From Breviolum minutum Mf 1.05b.01 (taxonomy: Eukaryota; Sar; Dinophyceae; Suessiales; Symbiodiniaceae), in contig DF239629.1 in assembly GCA_000507305.1 (NCBI GenBank), positions 62,001 through 126,000 of the forward strand: DNA of 64,000 bases. The letters run 5' to 3'. Below, piece by piece: positions 13,301 through 25,300 of this stretch (the first letter of the stretch is position 1; every line of letters begins with the position of its first letter). A model generated the notes under the pieces. That model was not told the origin of the DNA, did no database searches, and saw nothing but the letters and a program-made list of their open reading frames with translations. The position numbers and the translations under genes are program-made.

Positions 13301-16300
13301 GACTGCCTGCAGTCCGCCCATGACAATTACTTGATGGCAGAGGCCAACAGTGTTTCGATTTTCACCCATGAGTTTCCACTTCCCCATGCAATTTGGGCCT
13401 TATACAAAGGGGCATCCATGTATGTTGTGTATATAAATCCCTCGATACGCTTGATGTTGCCATCCCTTTTGAGAGATTCACCACTGGAATTGATCGACCA
13501 TTGGCACAACTCAACAAAAAAACAAAAGCAAGAAATCATCCAAGTGGATCTAGCTTGGGATGTTGCACAACACTACCAGCCGTTTCTCCGGGATTTATTG
13601 GGTTTGTAATAGCAAACAATAGATTCCGAGATTCCATATTCTATGTGCCACGATGGATCTCCGGGAAGATCCTGCTGTTTTCCAGGACGAGAACGGCCAG
13701 ATTGGCTGCAAGGTCTGCCCAGCTGATACCAGTACTCTTGGTGTTGGCAGCTCGCCTGCAGGGCTTTGTTTTTTGGGGCAAGATGTTCAATCACTGTTTG
13801 GTTGGTGTGTATAAAGATGGATCGTGACATTTTAGCAAAGCCTTCTGGGTTTGACTTTCGTTTTGGGGTTAAAAACTGTCTAAGGATCCTATTTTTTGGG
13901 GGAGGTTTCGGGGGAGGAAAGCAGACAAGGCAAAGAGTTTGTTGGCGTTTTGGCCCTGACAATCTGGTGTACTTGAATTGAAATCCTTAATTGCACCCAC
14001 ATAGAGAATACAATTCCCGAAAACTAAATATGGTACCCAAAACTGTTTTATCCAACTTGGATTCATTGTTTCTTTAAAAAGGGCAGATCTGGCAGATGGA
14101 GGCATCCTGGCATGATACACCCAACTTTAAGCTTACTGGAAGGTATCGACTGGTGGGAGGCTTAGTATATTGTCACGACTGGTTTGGCAGGGTCCTGTAG
14201 GCTATGACTAAGGCTCCTATTATGTCGTAAATATCCTCTTATGTTGAAGGTAGCATGCTGTCCAAACACAAAATCCCAAAATGGACAAGCCAATAAAAAA
14301 GACCTGGTGGCAACTCAAATATTTCTGGTTTTCATCCCTATTTTTGGAATGATCCATTTTGACTAATACTTTTCAAATGCTAGAAACCACCACCTAGTGC
14401 CCCGCAAAAGCCGTGGATTTGTTGTGTCAGGATCTGTAGCAGCATCTGATTGTGGTTGTCAGAAGGATTACATCGACATTGACCGTACAGGCCCCCCCAC
14501 CGATGTTCTGGGCTGTTATGGGTGGTTGTGGAGATTCGAGTTCAAGAGATCGACTGTTGAACCTCAGTGGGTCAGTTGAGTTTAAAGCTAGAAAGTTGGT
14601 ATGCGAAACCCGTCGGTTTCGGCCGAAGTTGAAGTTAATAGAGATCCCGGGTAAAAAATAGTGGCCCTGGGTGTTACTGGAAGGGGTTTCGTACGCGGTC
14701 ATATTATGCAAAAAGGTTACCATTTAGGATGAGGAAAGCTCCCTGACCAAAATCGAGTGAAATCCTTTCTTGTCGGTGATTCACAGTATGGTTCATCGAG
14801 TGCTTGAATGTTGAATGGAGATGGGAAAATCGTAACTTGGGAAATGCCAACGTCATCTATAAGGATAAGCCGTGAAGTTGCGTAGCTATTGACTTACCTT
14901 CTAATTTCCTTTAAAACCCATAATAAACTTAATATGGGGCTCGACAATGGGTTTGCAGCATTGCTGAGCAGTTGACCCTTGACAGGAGCCTACAACTGTG
15001 TCAAGTGCAGTGAAGGAATGAAATGCCCAGCCTTATCCTCGCTTGCTGCTTGCCGGAAAACTTCGGCCGGGGCGTGTTTGTTTCGTGTTGGCCCTCAGAA
15101 GAGATTGTATTCTTATCACATGCCCATGACCATGTATGGCAGTGCATGTTTCACATATCAACTTGGGTTACGGATGTAGCCCCTCTGGGATCAAGTGCTG
15201 GAGGAGGAACTCTTGCATGGTATAGTGGGTTCCTAGATTGCTACCAGGGCTGGGTGATTGCGCGCCGAGAAAGGCTTATAACCACGGGGCCGAAGTAGAA
15301 CAAGCATGGAAGGGGCTATAGAATAAGAGACCCGGAAGGCCAGATCGAGGAACAGCGCCCAGGCTTGCAAGCCAAGAAGCGCGAGCTGAAGAAGCATACC
15401 TTGATTGCCAGTGGAAGGTGGAGAGTGAGAGAGTTGGGCTTCCAAGAGCGAAAGACCACTGATTGACAAGCGCAAGAGGTGCAGGACGCACAGAAATGCC
15501 AGCTTGGATCGCGGGTGGAGCGACCTCGTGCCCGAGTCCTCAGGCAGGTTAAGAAGGACCGGCCTCTACGAATCTTCCGTGAATGAGCAGCAGACTGCTT
15601 CTGACTCTTCTACAGCAATTTCACCTGGGCTCGCAACCATTGGGATGGTGAGGATGAAGATGATTCATCTAAGACGTTAACATCACCATCACCTCCGGTA
15701 CTTGCCTGTCGCCGCCATTATTTAAGGGTTCTGCTCTGTACTACAGCCTTCACCACTTGGAGCATAACTTTGCTCTTCTTTCCAGTGCTTCCTGTTTGGT
15801 GTGGGACCCTTCAAAGCCAGGACCAAAGCATCGATACTGTCATACCCCTCAGACATGGTTCTGCTCACTTCCACCGCAAATTGGCTTTTCCATCCAGGCT
15901 TCCTGACATGCTGCCTTCATTTTCCTGAGCTTCACCCAGGCTTTCTGGCATGTTTTTCTTTTGCTGCATTATTCCCCTTTGGCGAGGTAGTTGCTACCTT
16001 TGCCTTTTTCAAGGCTGCTGCCCTCTTCAGGTGGCCAACAAAAGGTATGGCTTTGTTCTGCTGCCTGCTGCCAGGTTTCCTTTTCTTGCAGGTTGTTGGT
16101 GATGCAGCCACAATAGCTGCCTTTGCAGGGCTGCGAGACACTGCAGGCAAACCCTTTGAATCCAATGTTACTTCGCTGTCTTCCTTTTCAATCTTTCCTG
16201 CTCAGACCACCTGCCTTTTTCAAAGATCCCTCAGCCTTGCCCACTTGCTTTGTGCCAACTTTCTCAGGTATGTCAGCAAGGCGGTTAACCTCTCAACCTT

Positions 16301-19300
16301 TAAGTTGACCCAAACTTTTCCTGAGAAGTTTCCTGGGTTCATGCAGTGCAGTTTCAGAAGTGCTTGCCTCAAAGGCTGCGAGTGCAACAGACACGTTTGT
16401 TCACACCTGATCAGGCCTCTTCAAAGGACATAGTTTGCCAGCAATCTGGTGCTTGACGTTTCGAAATTCGTTCACAGGCACCTGGATCAACCATGGTCTG
16501 ATTGTTTTGCAAAACTTTGAACAAAAACCCAGAATCCACATATGGGTCTGGGAAGTGGCTATGTCAAACCTCTCCAGACATTCTTTTTGCAAGGCAGCCT
16601 TTTTCAAGCCGACAGATAAAACATTTTTCCTATTCCCTGAGTCAGAATGGCTGCTGGAGGATGTAGAGAACATGCAAACAGAAAACGTGCAGGGCTACAA
16701 AAGTAACGGTAAACCCATCCCGCAGAAAAAATTGGATCGTTAAAAAAACAAATCTGAAAACCAAGAGAAGGATCAGTTTGCATGATGAACCCAGCCGCAA
16801 GACAGCCCAATAATGTGCCTAACGAAGTTCAATGGCTGGTATTGGCTCATGCTGCACATGTTTGCGCTTCTCAGCGTCATCTGGAATATGTGAAGGTGGA
16901 CAAGTTGAGATCCAAGAAGTTTCGAGGCCCAGTTGCCTGCCAAGACTGGACTCCAAGGTTCAAGCTGTTCAGGCGTTGGCTGTCCAGACAAGGGCGATGG
17001 CTGCAGCGTTACATGGGGCATTGGCCAGGCCAAGTTGCCAGCGCCAAAACGCGTGCCACACCAGTACCACATGCACCATCGGTCTGGATCGTTGGGGAAA
17101 GGCGCGGATGGGATGCATTCTATGTCAAGGCTAAATTCACACATCTAGCAGCGAGAGCCCATGACCATGTCTAGCAGTGCATGTTTCACATATCAACTTG
17201 GGTTGCTGATGTAGCCCCTCTGGGATCAAGTGCCCTAAGCAGGAAAAGAGGCTGGGGCGCTCTGTCTGAAACATCGAAATGGTTTTTCATCATTTGTGGC
17301 CGCTACCTAGCTCAGTATTTTTGGATTTTTTAACCATGAGTAGGATGCGATCGAACCTTAACCGTCTTGGTGTCCATTTTCGCTTTTGGAAGTTGTGCAC
17401 AGTGATCAGCATCAAATCGTCCAAAATGTCTTCATGCAAGTCCCCTCCATCCCATTGTTTTCTCCGGTTTTCTCTCAATCACCTCAGTTGTTTTCTTTTG
17501 TTTTGGTGCTTCCACAAACATATCACAAACAGTTCGTTGTAGGCACACGTGCCTCTGAATTTTTTTGGTTGTTTCGCCACAGTGGCTGTAAGGTTCCAAC
17601 CACGCACCAGAATGCCATGATTTTTCTCTGTTTCAGTCATGATGTGTATTCCTACACCACTGCTCAATGACAAATGGAGGTGTTTTCATATCGCCTTTCG
17701 GGGCGCTGGAAGCATTTCCAAACCTTGGCAAATTGTTTTATTTTCACAAGAACACATGGACATGTTTCAACAGAAAGTTCCATGGGCCTTATGGCAATTC
17801 AACAAACAAAGGTTTTTCCACGGGTTGCTTCACCACGGTCGTTTTGGGGGGTTCCGCTGAGGTTGATTTGGAGCGAGGCGAAAGTGACGTGGGCGAAGAA
17901 TTTACGCCACAGATCTTGGCAGGTTACTATACCGCCAGAAGCGCACCTACTGAGGCGGGGGAAACATGTCAGAGGTGGCTGAATTCTGTCAAATACAAGG
18001 CTATACTGTGACTGAGTTTAAGAGCCATGTCAGGCCATTCTCTTTAGAGACATGGTCAAGCCAGATGTTGGAAGCGCATTGAAAGGATCAACAAATTATC
18101 CCAAACGAAACGAGAACATACCCCAGACACAAGGACAACATATGATCCAGTTTTTTGATTTTCAAAGGTGTTCTTGCGTATCCGAATTATACGTGCAACA
18201 TATGTCAAACATACGTGGACCATATATCGAACATATGTGCAACACTTACAAAACATATCTCAAATAGTTTGCCGAAAATATGCCAAACCAATGCAAACAC
18301 CTTTGGTTTTGCAAATGTCGTGGATATGTTTTTGATGTCAAAAAGGTTTGCATTTTGGGAACGATTTTTTTCGCAACGTAGGATCTGTTCTCCACACATT
18401 AAGACTTTATTTTCAGAAAATAAAATCCATTTTGCACAAGAAAACAGAAATGTGAAACATTACGAAAGGTATCGGGAAGCATTTGTACCACATTTAACGC
18501 ATATGTGATTCATGAGAAATACATTCGGAACACCCTGAGCCAGGGGATTAGTTTCTTTGTTCATGCGGTAGCTCAGGGAATCTAAAAGCAAACGTGATTC
18601 CTGACTGCTCAAATCGTGTTGATTTTCTGTTTAGCATATGTTCGGACATGCGCGAACATATGTTCTGCAATTCCCCGTTGCTTTGCACATGTTTCGTTTG
18701 GACCACCCATGTTTCACATGTGTTTCACATGTTTTCATTTGTTTCACAGGTTCAAATTTGTTTTATCACAAATGTGACACGCACATATGCTGATGCTTCA
18801 CATGTTTTCATATGCTGCACAGGTTCACGTATGTTTTTCACTTGTGACACATTTGATTCCACATGTGTTCTCACACTTATCAGTTAACTTATCAGTGACA
18901 GATTTTTTGTGTAAACCGCAGTGCTAACTCTTCAATTCAAAAAATAATAGTTCTTGAATGTGAATGAACTATACCTCAAACTTGGTGGTGGCCTGTCAAC
19001 GCCTTTCAAAGTGTTTGGTCAGCAAACAATATGTTCAATAAAATTTGGAGATATGTAAAGCACCAATGTTAGCTATCAATGGAGGGGTGCCTCACCCTGT
19101 AACAATGGTAAAAATTCTCTCTAAATGTTATGCATTAACCTTCGCCATCCACTGTTGCAGTGTTTAGGTTTTCGTGGCAATTTGTCCAAGATGTTCGTCC
19201 GTCATGGCTCTAGATTCTAGACCTTTAGATCCGTGAGGTTTTCGAAAATCGCGTCATGGCATTGAAATTTATTCACTTCCAGATGTGGCTAAAGATGCGG

Positions 19301-22300
19301 AGTGCCCAAAAACCCAATGATTGAATTTCAAGACAGGCCTATGGCAGCTTGAATTTTTTGTTGCCCTTTTTACCTCGGATTTTGAAGCGGTCCGGAATTT
19401 TGTGAGCTGCCACTTTGTTGTGCTATTTGGTGAAACCCTATGCGGGAATGATGTTTCTCAGCCTACTGCAAGTAGCGGCCAATTTCTGGAACTGGAGGGG
19501 GATCATTGAATTGGACCGTAAGTACATATACCTGGCAATTCTTTGTGACCTTTTTCAGATGGTTATGTGACCCTTTGAAATGGTTAAGTGAAAATAGGGG
19601 ATGAAAAGGTCACCGTCAATCACCTGGAATATTATTTTGTATTTATATATTGTATTCTTATTTATTTTAAAAGTGAAGCTGCTCCACCAGCCAGATTATG
19701 CCACGAACTAGCCCTTGATTTTCAGGAATCGGAATTCCAAGAGTTCCCAAGAATATTTCCACCTGCTGCTTCAGGTCTTCCGTTGTGGAAGTTCTGCGGC
19801 CTGTCCTGGCGGAAAACCAGGGTCTTGCTCCGGTGGGTTGGTTGAAACCCCCTGCTCAGCATGCGCTGAAGGCACGGAAAGCACAAGTCACAAGTCGATT
19901 TTTGTGGTGATGTGTATAAAGCTACAACACCCCCTTCGTTTCAAGGATTGGGGATTTAGGGATGATCAAGTTACAATTGATTATTCCCGGGAAAGGGAAA
20001 TCAGAGTACTGTTCCTGCTATGTTTTGAAGCACTGGGCGGGTTGGTATCACCGGATAACTTGATAACTTGCCATACGAAAACACACTGGCACAGAGACAC
20101 GTCACTAAAACTTGGAAGGCACTGACTTTTTATCAAGTGGCACTTGAACCCCAAAAAACCCAATCAAATTTTCATTGGATAGCACTGGTGGTGATTTCCC
20201 CAACCATTTCTCCTCCGTAAAGATATGGGAAGTCATCAAATTCACTTGATCGCAGTTGCCATTGTGTAAACCACGGCCCATCCGGTGATCGTGGCACTCG
20301 CCCCTCCCACAAGTTGAGGGCTTAGGATGATGCTATATCTTGGGAGGCGAGTTTCCCCAGGATGACGGCTGAATCATTTGATTGGGATCCCAATCCAAAC
20401 TACTAAATTACTAAACCGGACTCACTTGCCACTGGCCAGCTGGGTGAAACTCGCATCCCAAAATATATCAGATCTTAGGATATTAATCGGATGATCCTCC
20501 CGTTTCTTTGAGCCTTGATATTTTTCATTCAACATACACAACTCGCTGTCTCAGCTTGGATGTTCAGTGAATGTTCAGGATTATTTTGGAGATTTGGGGC
20601 TGTGATTTGAGGTGGTGAGGTTTGAAAATGGTGGGATCGTTCACCATTAAAGATTTTTGTTTTTGAGATTTTTTTCCCATTTTTTGTTGTTGAAATCTTA
20701 AGTTCGGCAAAGAATTGGCCCAGGTTCAACATGGACTGGTTCAACTTGTGAAGATTGCGCAGGATGGCGTCAAGCAATCTGGGAAACTTGGTGAAAAAAT
20801 CCAGGCAGAAAAATGCGTTCTTTCCGCAACAGCGATAGCTTTGGGGTCTTCCAACAGCCATACTATACAGATTTCGGAGCAAAAGTGTTTCCAAGGTATG
20901 GTCTCGTTGTTGGGGATACCACCGGAGTTTCTTTTTTTGGTGAAGGTGTTTTCCGTAACATCCATTTGTTTGAGTCCTGGAAGGCCCTTTGAGAGAAAAA
21001 AACATAGAGTTACTGGAACACACTGAGATGAAGGAACCTTTCTCTATTTTTGTGTTGACTTGTTGATGTTGAAAATTACTTTGAAATGGTAATAAGGGTC
21101 TTTCGGGTTCCAGATAAAGTAGATAAAAAGAAAGGTAAATATAAATCCCAAAGGACGCTCAAAAAAAAAGTAGATAAATCTTTAAAGCAACAACTACTTA
21201 AAGTGAATGAATACAAAAATTAATGATCAATATTTGAATGCCTTTTGATAGATGGGTATGATGAAATGCAAACATGCGGAAACAAGTTATTCATTAGTAG
21301 TGTATACAGTCATTCATCCCCAAATGCATTTTGAATCGGGTGGCTCACAAAAGAAGGGAATTAGTTGGCATCATTCTGAATGTATTTGAGGATGCGTATG
21401 TAAATACGCAGATCTTGTATTAATACATATGCAGCTTATGCAAATCATTGTATCTTTGTTACTCCATTTGGAAAACGCATGTTCTCCATGTATTCGCAAA
21501 CTTCTACCTGGACGTGTTTTCATATATTTCCATGTACTGTACATAGTTCTAGGATAAGTTTGGAAGTAAATAAATGCATGTGTTTGTTACATTTTCACAT
21601 CGATATCTATACCCATATCTATATCTATATATTATATATCTACATCTACGTCTATATCATATTTTTGTCTACGTCTTATTTCTAAATCTGCACATATATT
21701 TGTGTATTGTAAATCATATCCCATTGAAGCGACATACCCATCACTCTGGTTGCCATGTCTTTAGACTTTCTGTGCCAAGGGTCTGGCTGTCTGTGGGATC
21801 TTTGCAACGCTGACCTTGCTGTACTACTTAACAACTTCCAAGGCTCTCCCGAAGAACATTCGGTGATTCGGTGGTGGCGGGGCGGATTTGTTTGGCGACT
21901 TGATCTATAGCTCAAACAAATTCTCTGATTTGAAATCCCTTCACTTATTCGATTTTTGAGTGGTTCAACAGATAATGCATCGCTTGCATAGGTCATGGAA
22001 ATCATATATACATATTAATCTCCACTTCCGCAAGAATTCTTTGTAGTTTGCCCTTATTTGTGAGGGAGAGTAGCTTTCAGGCTGCTAGGCTGGCTGGTCA
22101 TAGTACAGTTATTTTTTTAATCCCAACAATATGGGTTACACCACTGAAAACTAACATTGATACGCAAAATATTGTTTTGAAAAGGTGATTCCTTTCAAAT
22201 ATGGCCGTTTTTGGTATGTTAAATTTCCGGGAGTTCCGCATTGAGGAACTGTTGAGTCGCCAGTTCTTACCAGGAGAAACCAGTTGTGGCTGAGTTTTTT

Positions 22301-25300
22301 ACAAGGTAGCCAAGGCAAGGAATATACGCATGGTTCAGTCGGCTATATAAGTGTATTTTGAACATTCGATGTGGTTATTTAATATTTTTTTTGAGATAAC
22401 AAAGTGGGCTGTAAGAATCCCGTCCCGATCTCTTCGATGACGGGGTTCAGAAAGTCGTTGGATCCCAGAAATTTGTGCGGTTTTGTTAAGAAACACTGCA
22501 AGGAGGAGGTGTTGAAAGGCTAAGATTCAGAATGTGCCACCTTCAAAATGGCCGAAATCTGAAATCAGCTGGAAAATGGCATGCTGCACGTATATGAAAG
22601 TAATAGATCATTGTGGCTCTAAGTGTTTACTGTAAGTAAGATTTTTTCCGCAAATGACTATCTACATGCTGCGATTTTTTTTTTCGACCGGAGGTACCGA
22701 AAGGGATCCGAGTCTTGGTGCAAAAGGAATATTCCAATAGGTCAGGGTTTGCAATGAATGTCCCTTTAAAAGAGGTGGGTCGTGAAACACCACCTCTAAT
22801 GGATTAGAATCATGACAATCCACCATTTTTTGTAAGGTTTAAGGGGGACATATTTCTTGCAAACCTATTGGGTGTCAAGTCTAGCAGTATATTGAGATTC
22901 TTGTTCCTTCGGATACTTCAAAATCAGGATGAATGTTTTGCTTTGCCGGAAGGTTCGGGAGGTTCTGGGCAGGGTTCCGCTTGCGGGCAGGGTTCTGAAG
23001 GTTTTTCAGGGTTCCGGTTTTTCGGGAGAATTCCGGCGGATATATAGGAGAGAAGGTAGCGGCAGGTTTTGGGGATAGGAAGGTTTTAGACAAAGTTGTG
23101 GGAAGGTTCCGATAAGGTCAGCTCACAAAGAAGAATTGTCCAATGGGTTTTTGGTTTCCATATTGGTTTGGTGGGGTCCTCCCACCCGAATGGAACTGGA
23201 AGTTGCTCAAAGAATGGGAGGGAGATAATTAACTAAAACACAAGTACACGTTACTTTAACAACACCGGGATATTGCAAAGACTATGGGGCAAAAACACAG
23301 CAATGTACATAATGTACAATTTTGTTCTTTCAACCATACTCCTATACTGTATGACTGGGGCTGCGGTTAGTATGTGCATGCATGGGTCATATGGAAGTCA
23401 AATGGCTTTGCCTCCGAAGCTCTAAAAACCTCGTGGAAAGATTCACCACTTGGGTTTTCATCATGCCAGGTGACAGCAAAAGCCACAGTACTCTTTGCTA
23501 CGACGGCATCTTTTGGGATGCTATTGATGTCAATGCAGAACATGGGTTTGGTTGGTATGATGACAGTGGACTGGCCAGTGACACTCGATGGAATCTTCAG
23601 TATTTGTAAGTTCTTCCTGCTGGACATTGACAGCTACGGCTTCAGCTGCATTGCAGGCAGGGGTTTCCATTAAGTCTACACCTTGGATGATGATCGGTGG
23701 GTTGGAAACAGCGGGGTGTTCTGAACTTAGAACTTGGAATGCTTTAGATAGAGACCGACATCGTTTTTGAGTTTTGATGTGAACATTTAGGAGGGCATAC
23801 AACCATACCCTTATCATGTCTTGATGCTTCAGAAAAGTAGGACATCCTGGTGTGATTTGAAGGCCTCATATTGAGGTAAACAGTTACAGCATGATACATG
23901 ATGATACCCCGTGATTTTTCCATGATACCCTCATTTTTTTTTGGCCCAAACCCACGACCGCTTCTCCGACACTGGGTTTCACAGGTCAGTCCGAAGCCAT
24001 CCGCTATCTCCTGAGCGCTTTGATCTTCCCGGTGGGTTTGGCTTGGCTCTTCATGTGCTGGGGAGTCTCCAAACTCTTTCCACCCAGATACCGCTGGAGT
24101 GGATCAAAGGTCGTTAGTTGCATGGGCGCCTTCCTTCAAGTGGGATTTTCCACCATGAGTGCTACGTCCTTGGCACCAATGATGTGCTATAAACATCCCA
24201 ATGGCCTACGTAGTATTCTGAAATATCCGGGCGTTCTTTGCGGCTCTGCGGATCATGATCTGATGTTGGTCATTGGTTGGATCCTGTTGACGGTCTTTGT
24301 CTTGGGCTTTGTGGCCCTGTGTACTTTTGCAGTGAAGATGGATGCTCGGCTGGTGAAATTTTGGACGTTTTCCGTTTCGTTGAACGAAAACGCCGTGAAA
24401 ACCGTTAGGTGCTGTTTCACCTCATCTCGAACATTTTGTGGAAATAATGGTCACTTGAGGTGCCAAAATGGAGTGCTGAAAGGCAAGACCATTTCGTGGC
24501 TGCCGTGCGCTTCTTGGTCTTCCGCTTTAGACTGGACAGCTGGTGGTTTGGAGTGCCACTGCTGGTGCGAGGTCCCTTGATCAACTTGCCTGTGGTCTTG
24601 GCCACGGACTTTCCACCGATTCAGGTCGTTTGCATTTCCATGATCTTGACCACGATGATGGTGTCTCAGACATGAATGGAAGATGGGTTAAGGCTCAACG
24701 GTTAAGGGTCATGCATCGTTTGTTCTAAGTCCCCCTATACAGAATTCCTGCCACTGGTGAGCCTCTCTGACTGGCTTCCGTAGATGGTCAGGCTACCTTT
24801 CACTAAACAAAAGTATAGGTGATTTTACTTCCAAAAGTTGCGATGTCTGAGTTTCCATCAATCACTCTCTGGCAACACGCACGTTGGGATAGCCCCCAAC
24901 CCACTTGGTTTCAGTGACGAGCGCACAGGGTCCTCCGGTTGAACTTTCCAACTTTGAGGTCTTGCAGATGTTAGCCTGGCCATGGAAGGCGCACCGAGCT
25001 CAACATACGCATGACATTTGAGTTTTTGGACCTTTTTAAAATAGCTCCAAACACACGGTAATTTTTAGATACCTTCCTGTAAGCTAATATGTTTAGCTGG
25101 AAAATCTCAAATTTTTCAATAAGGAATACATCTTGAAATGGTGGATGTTCCATTGTCCTGTTAGTTTTTCGGGTGGGTGGGTTTCTGAAAAATTGCACTT
25201 CCGTTGTTCCAGGTGCCAATGCTGAATTTGACCGACTGCATTGTTTCCTTCTGCATCGTTTTGTTGGTCACGACTTCGACGCTACACCTCAATGTCATTG

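Noticed and set aside
13741..13765. GG donor after CCTGCAG for exon 7
   Set aside because: Reading to a GC donor at 13747 and joining to the exon at 14431 restores the expected STLG..S..DCGC sequence, so no GG donor is needed.
20715..21026. Clean + frame with KIAQDGVKQSGKLG
   Set aside because: No phase link to either neighbouring exon and no family resemblance; the - strand is equally open over the same bases.
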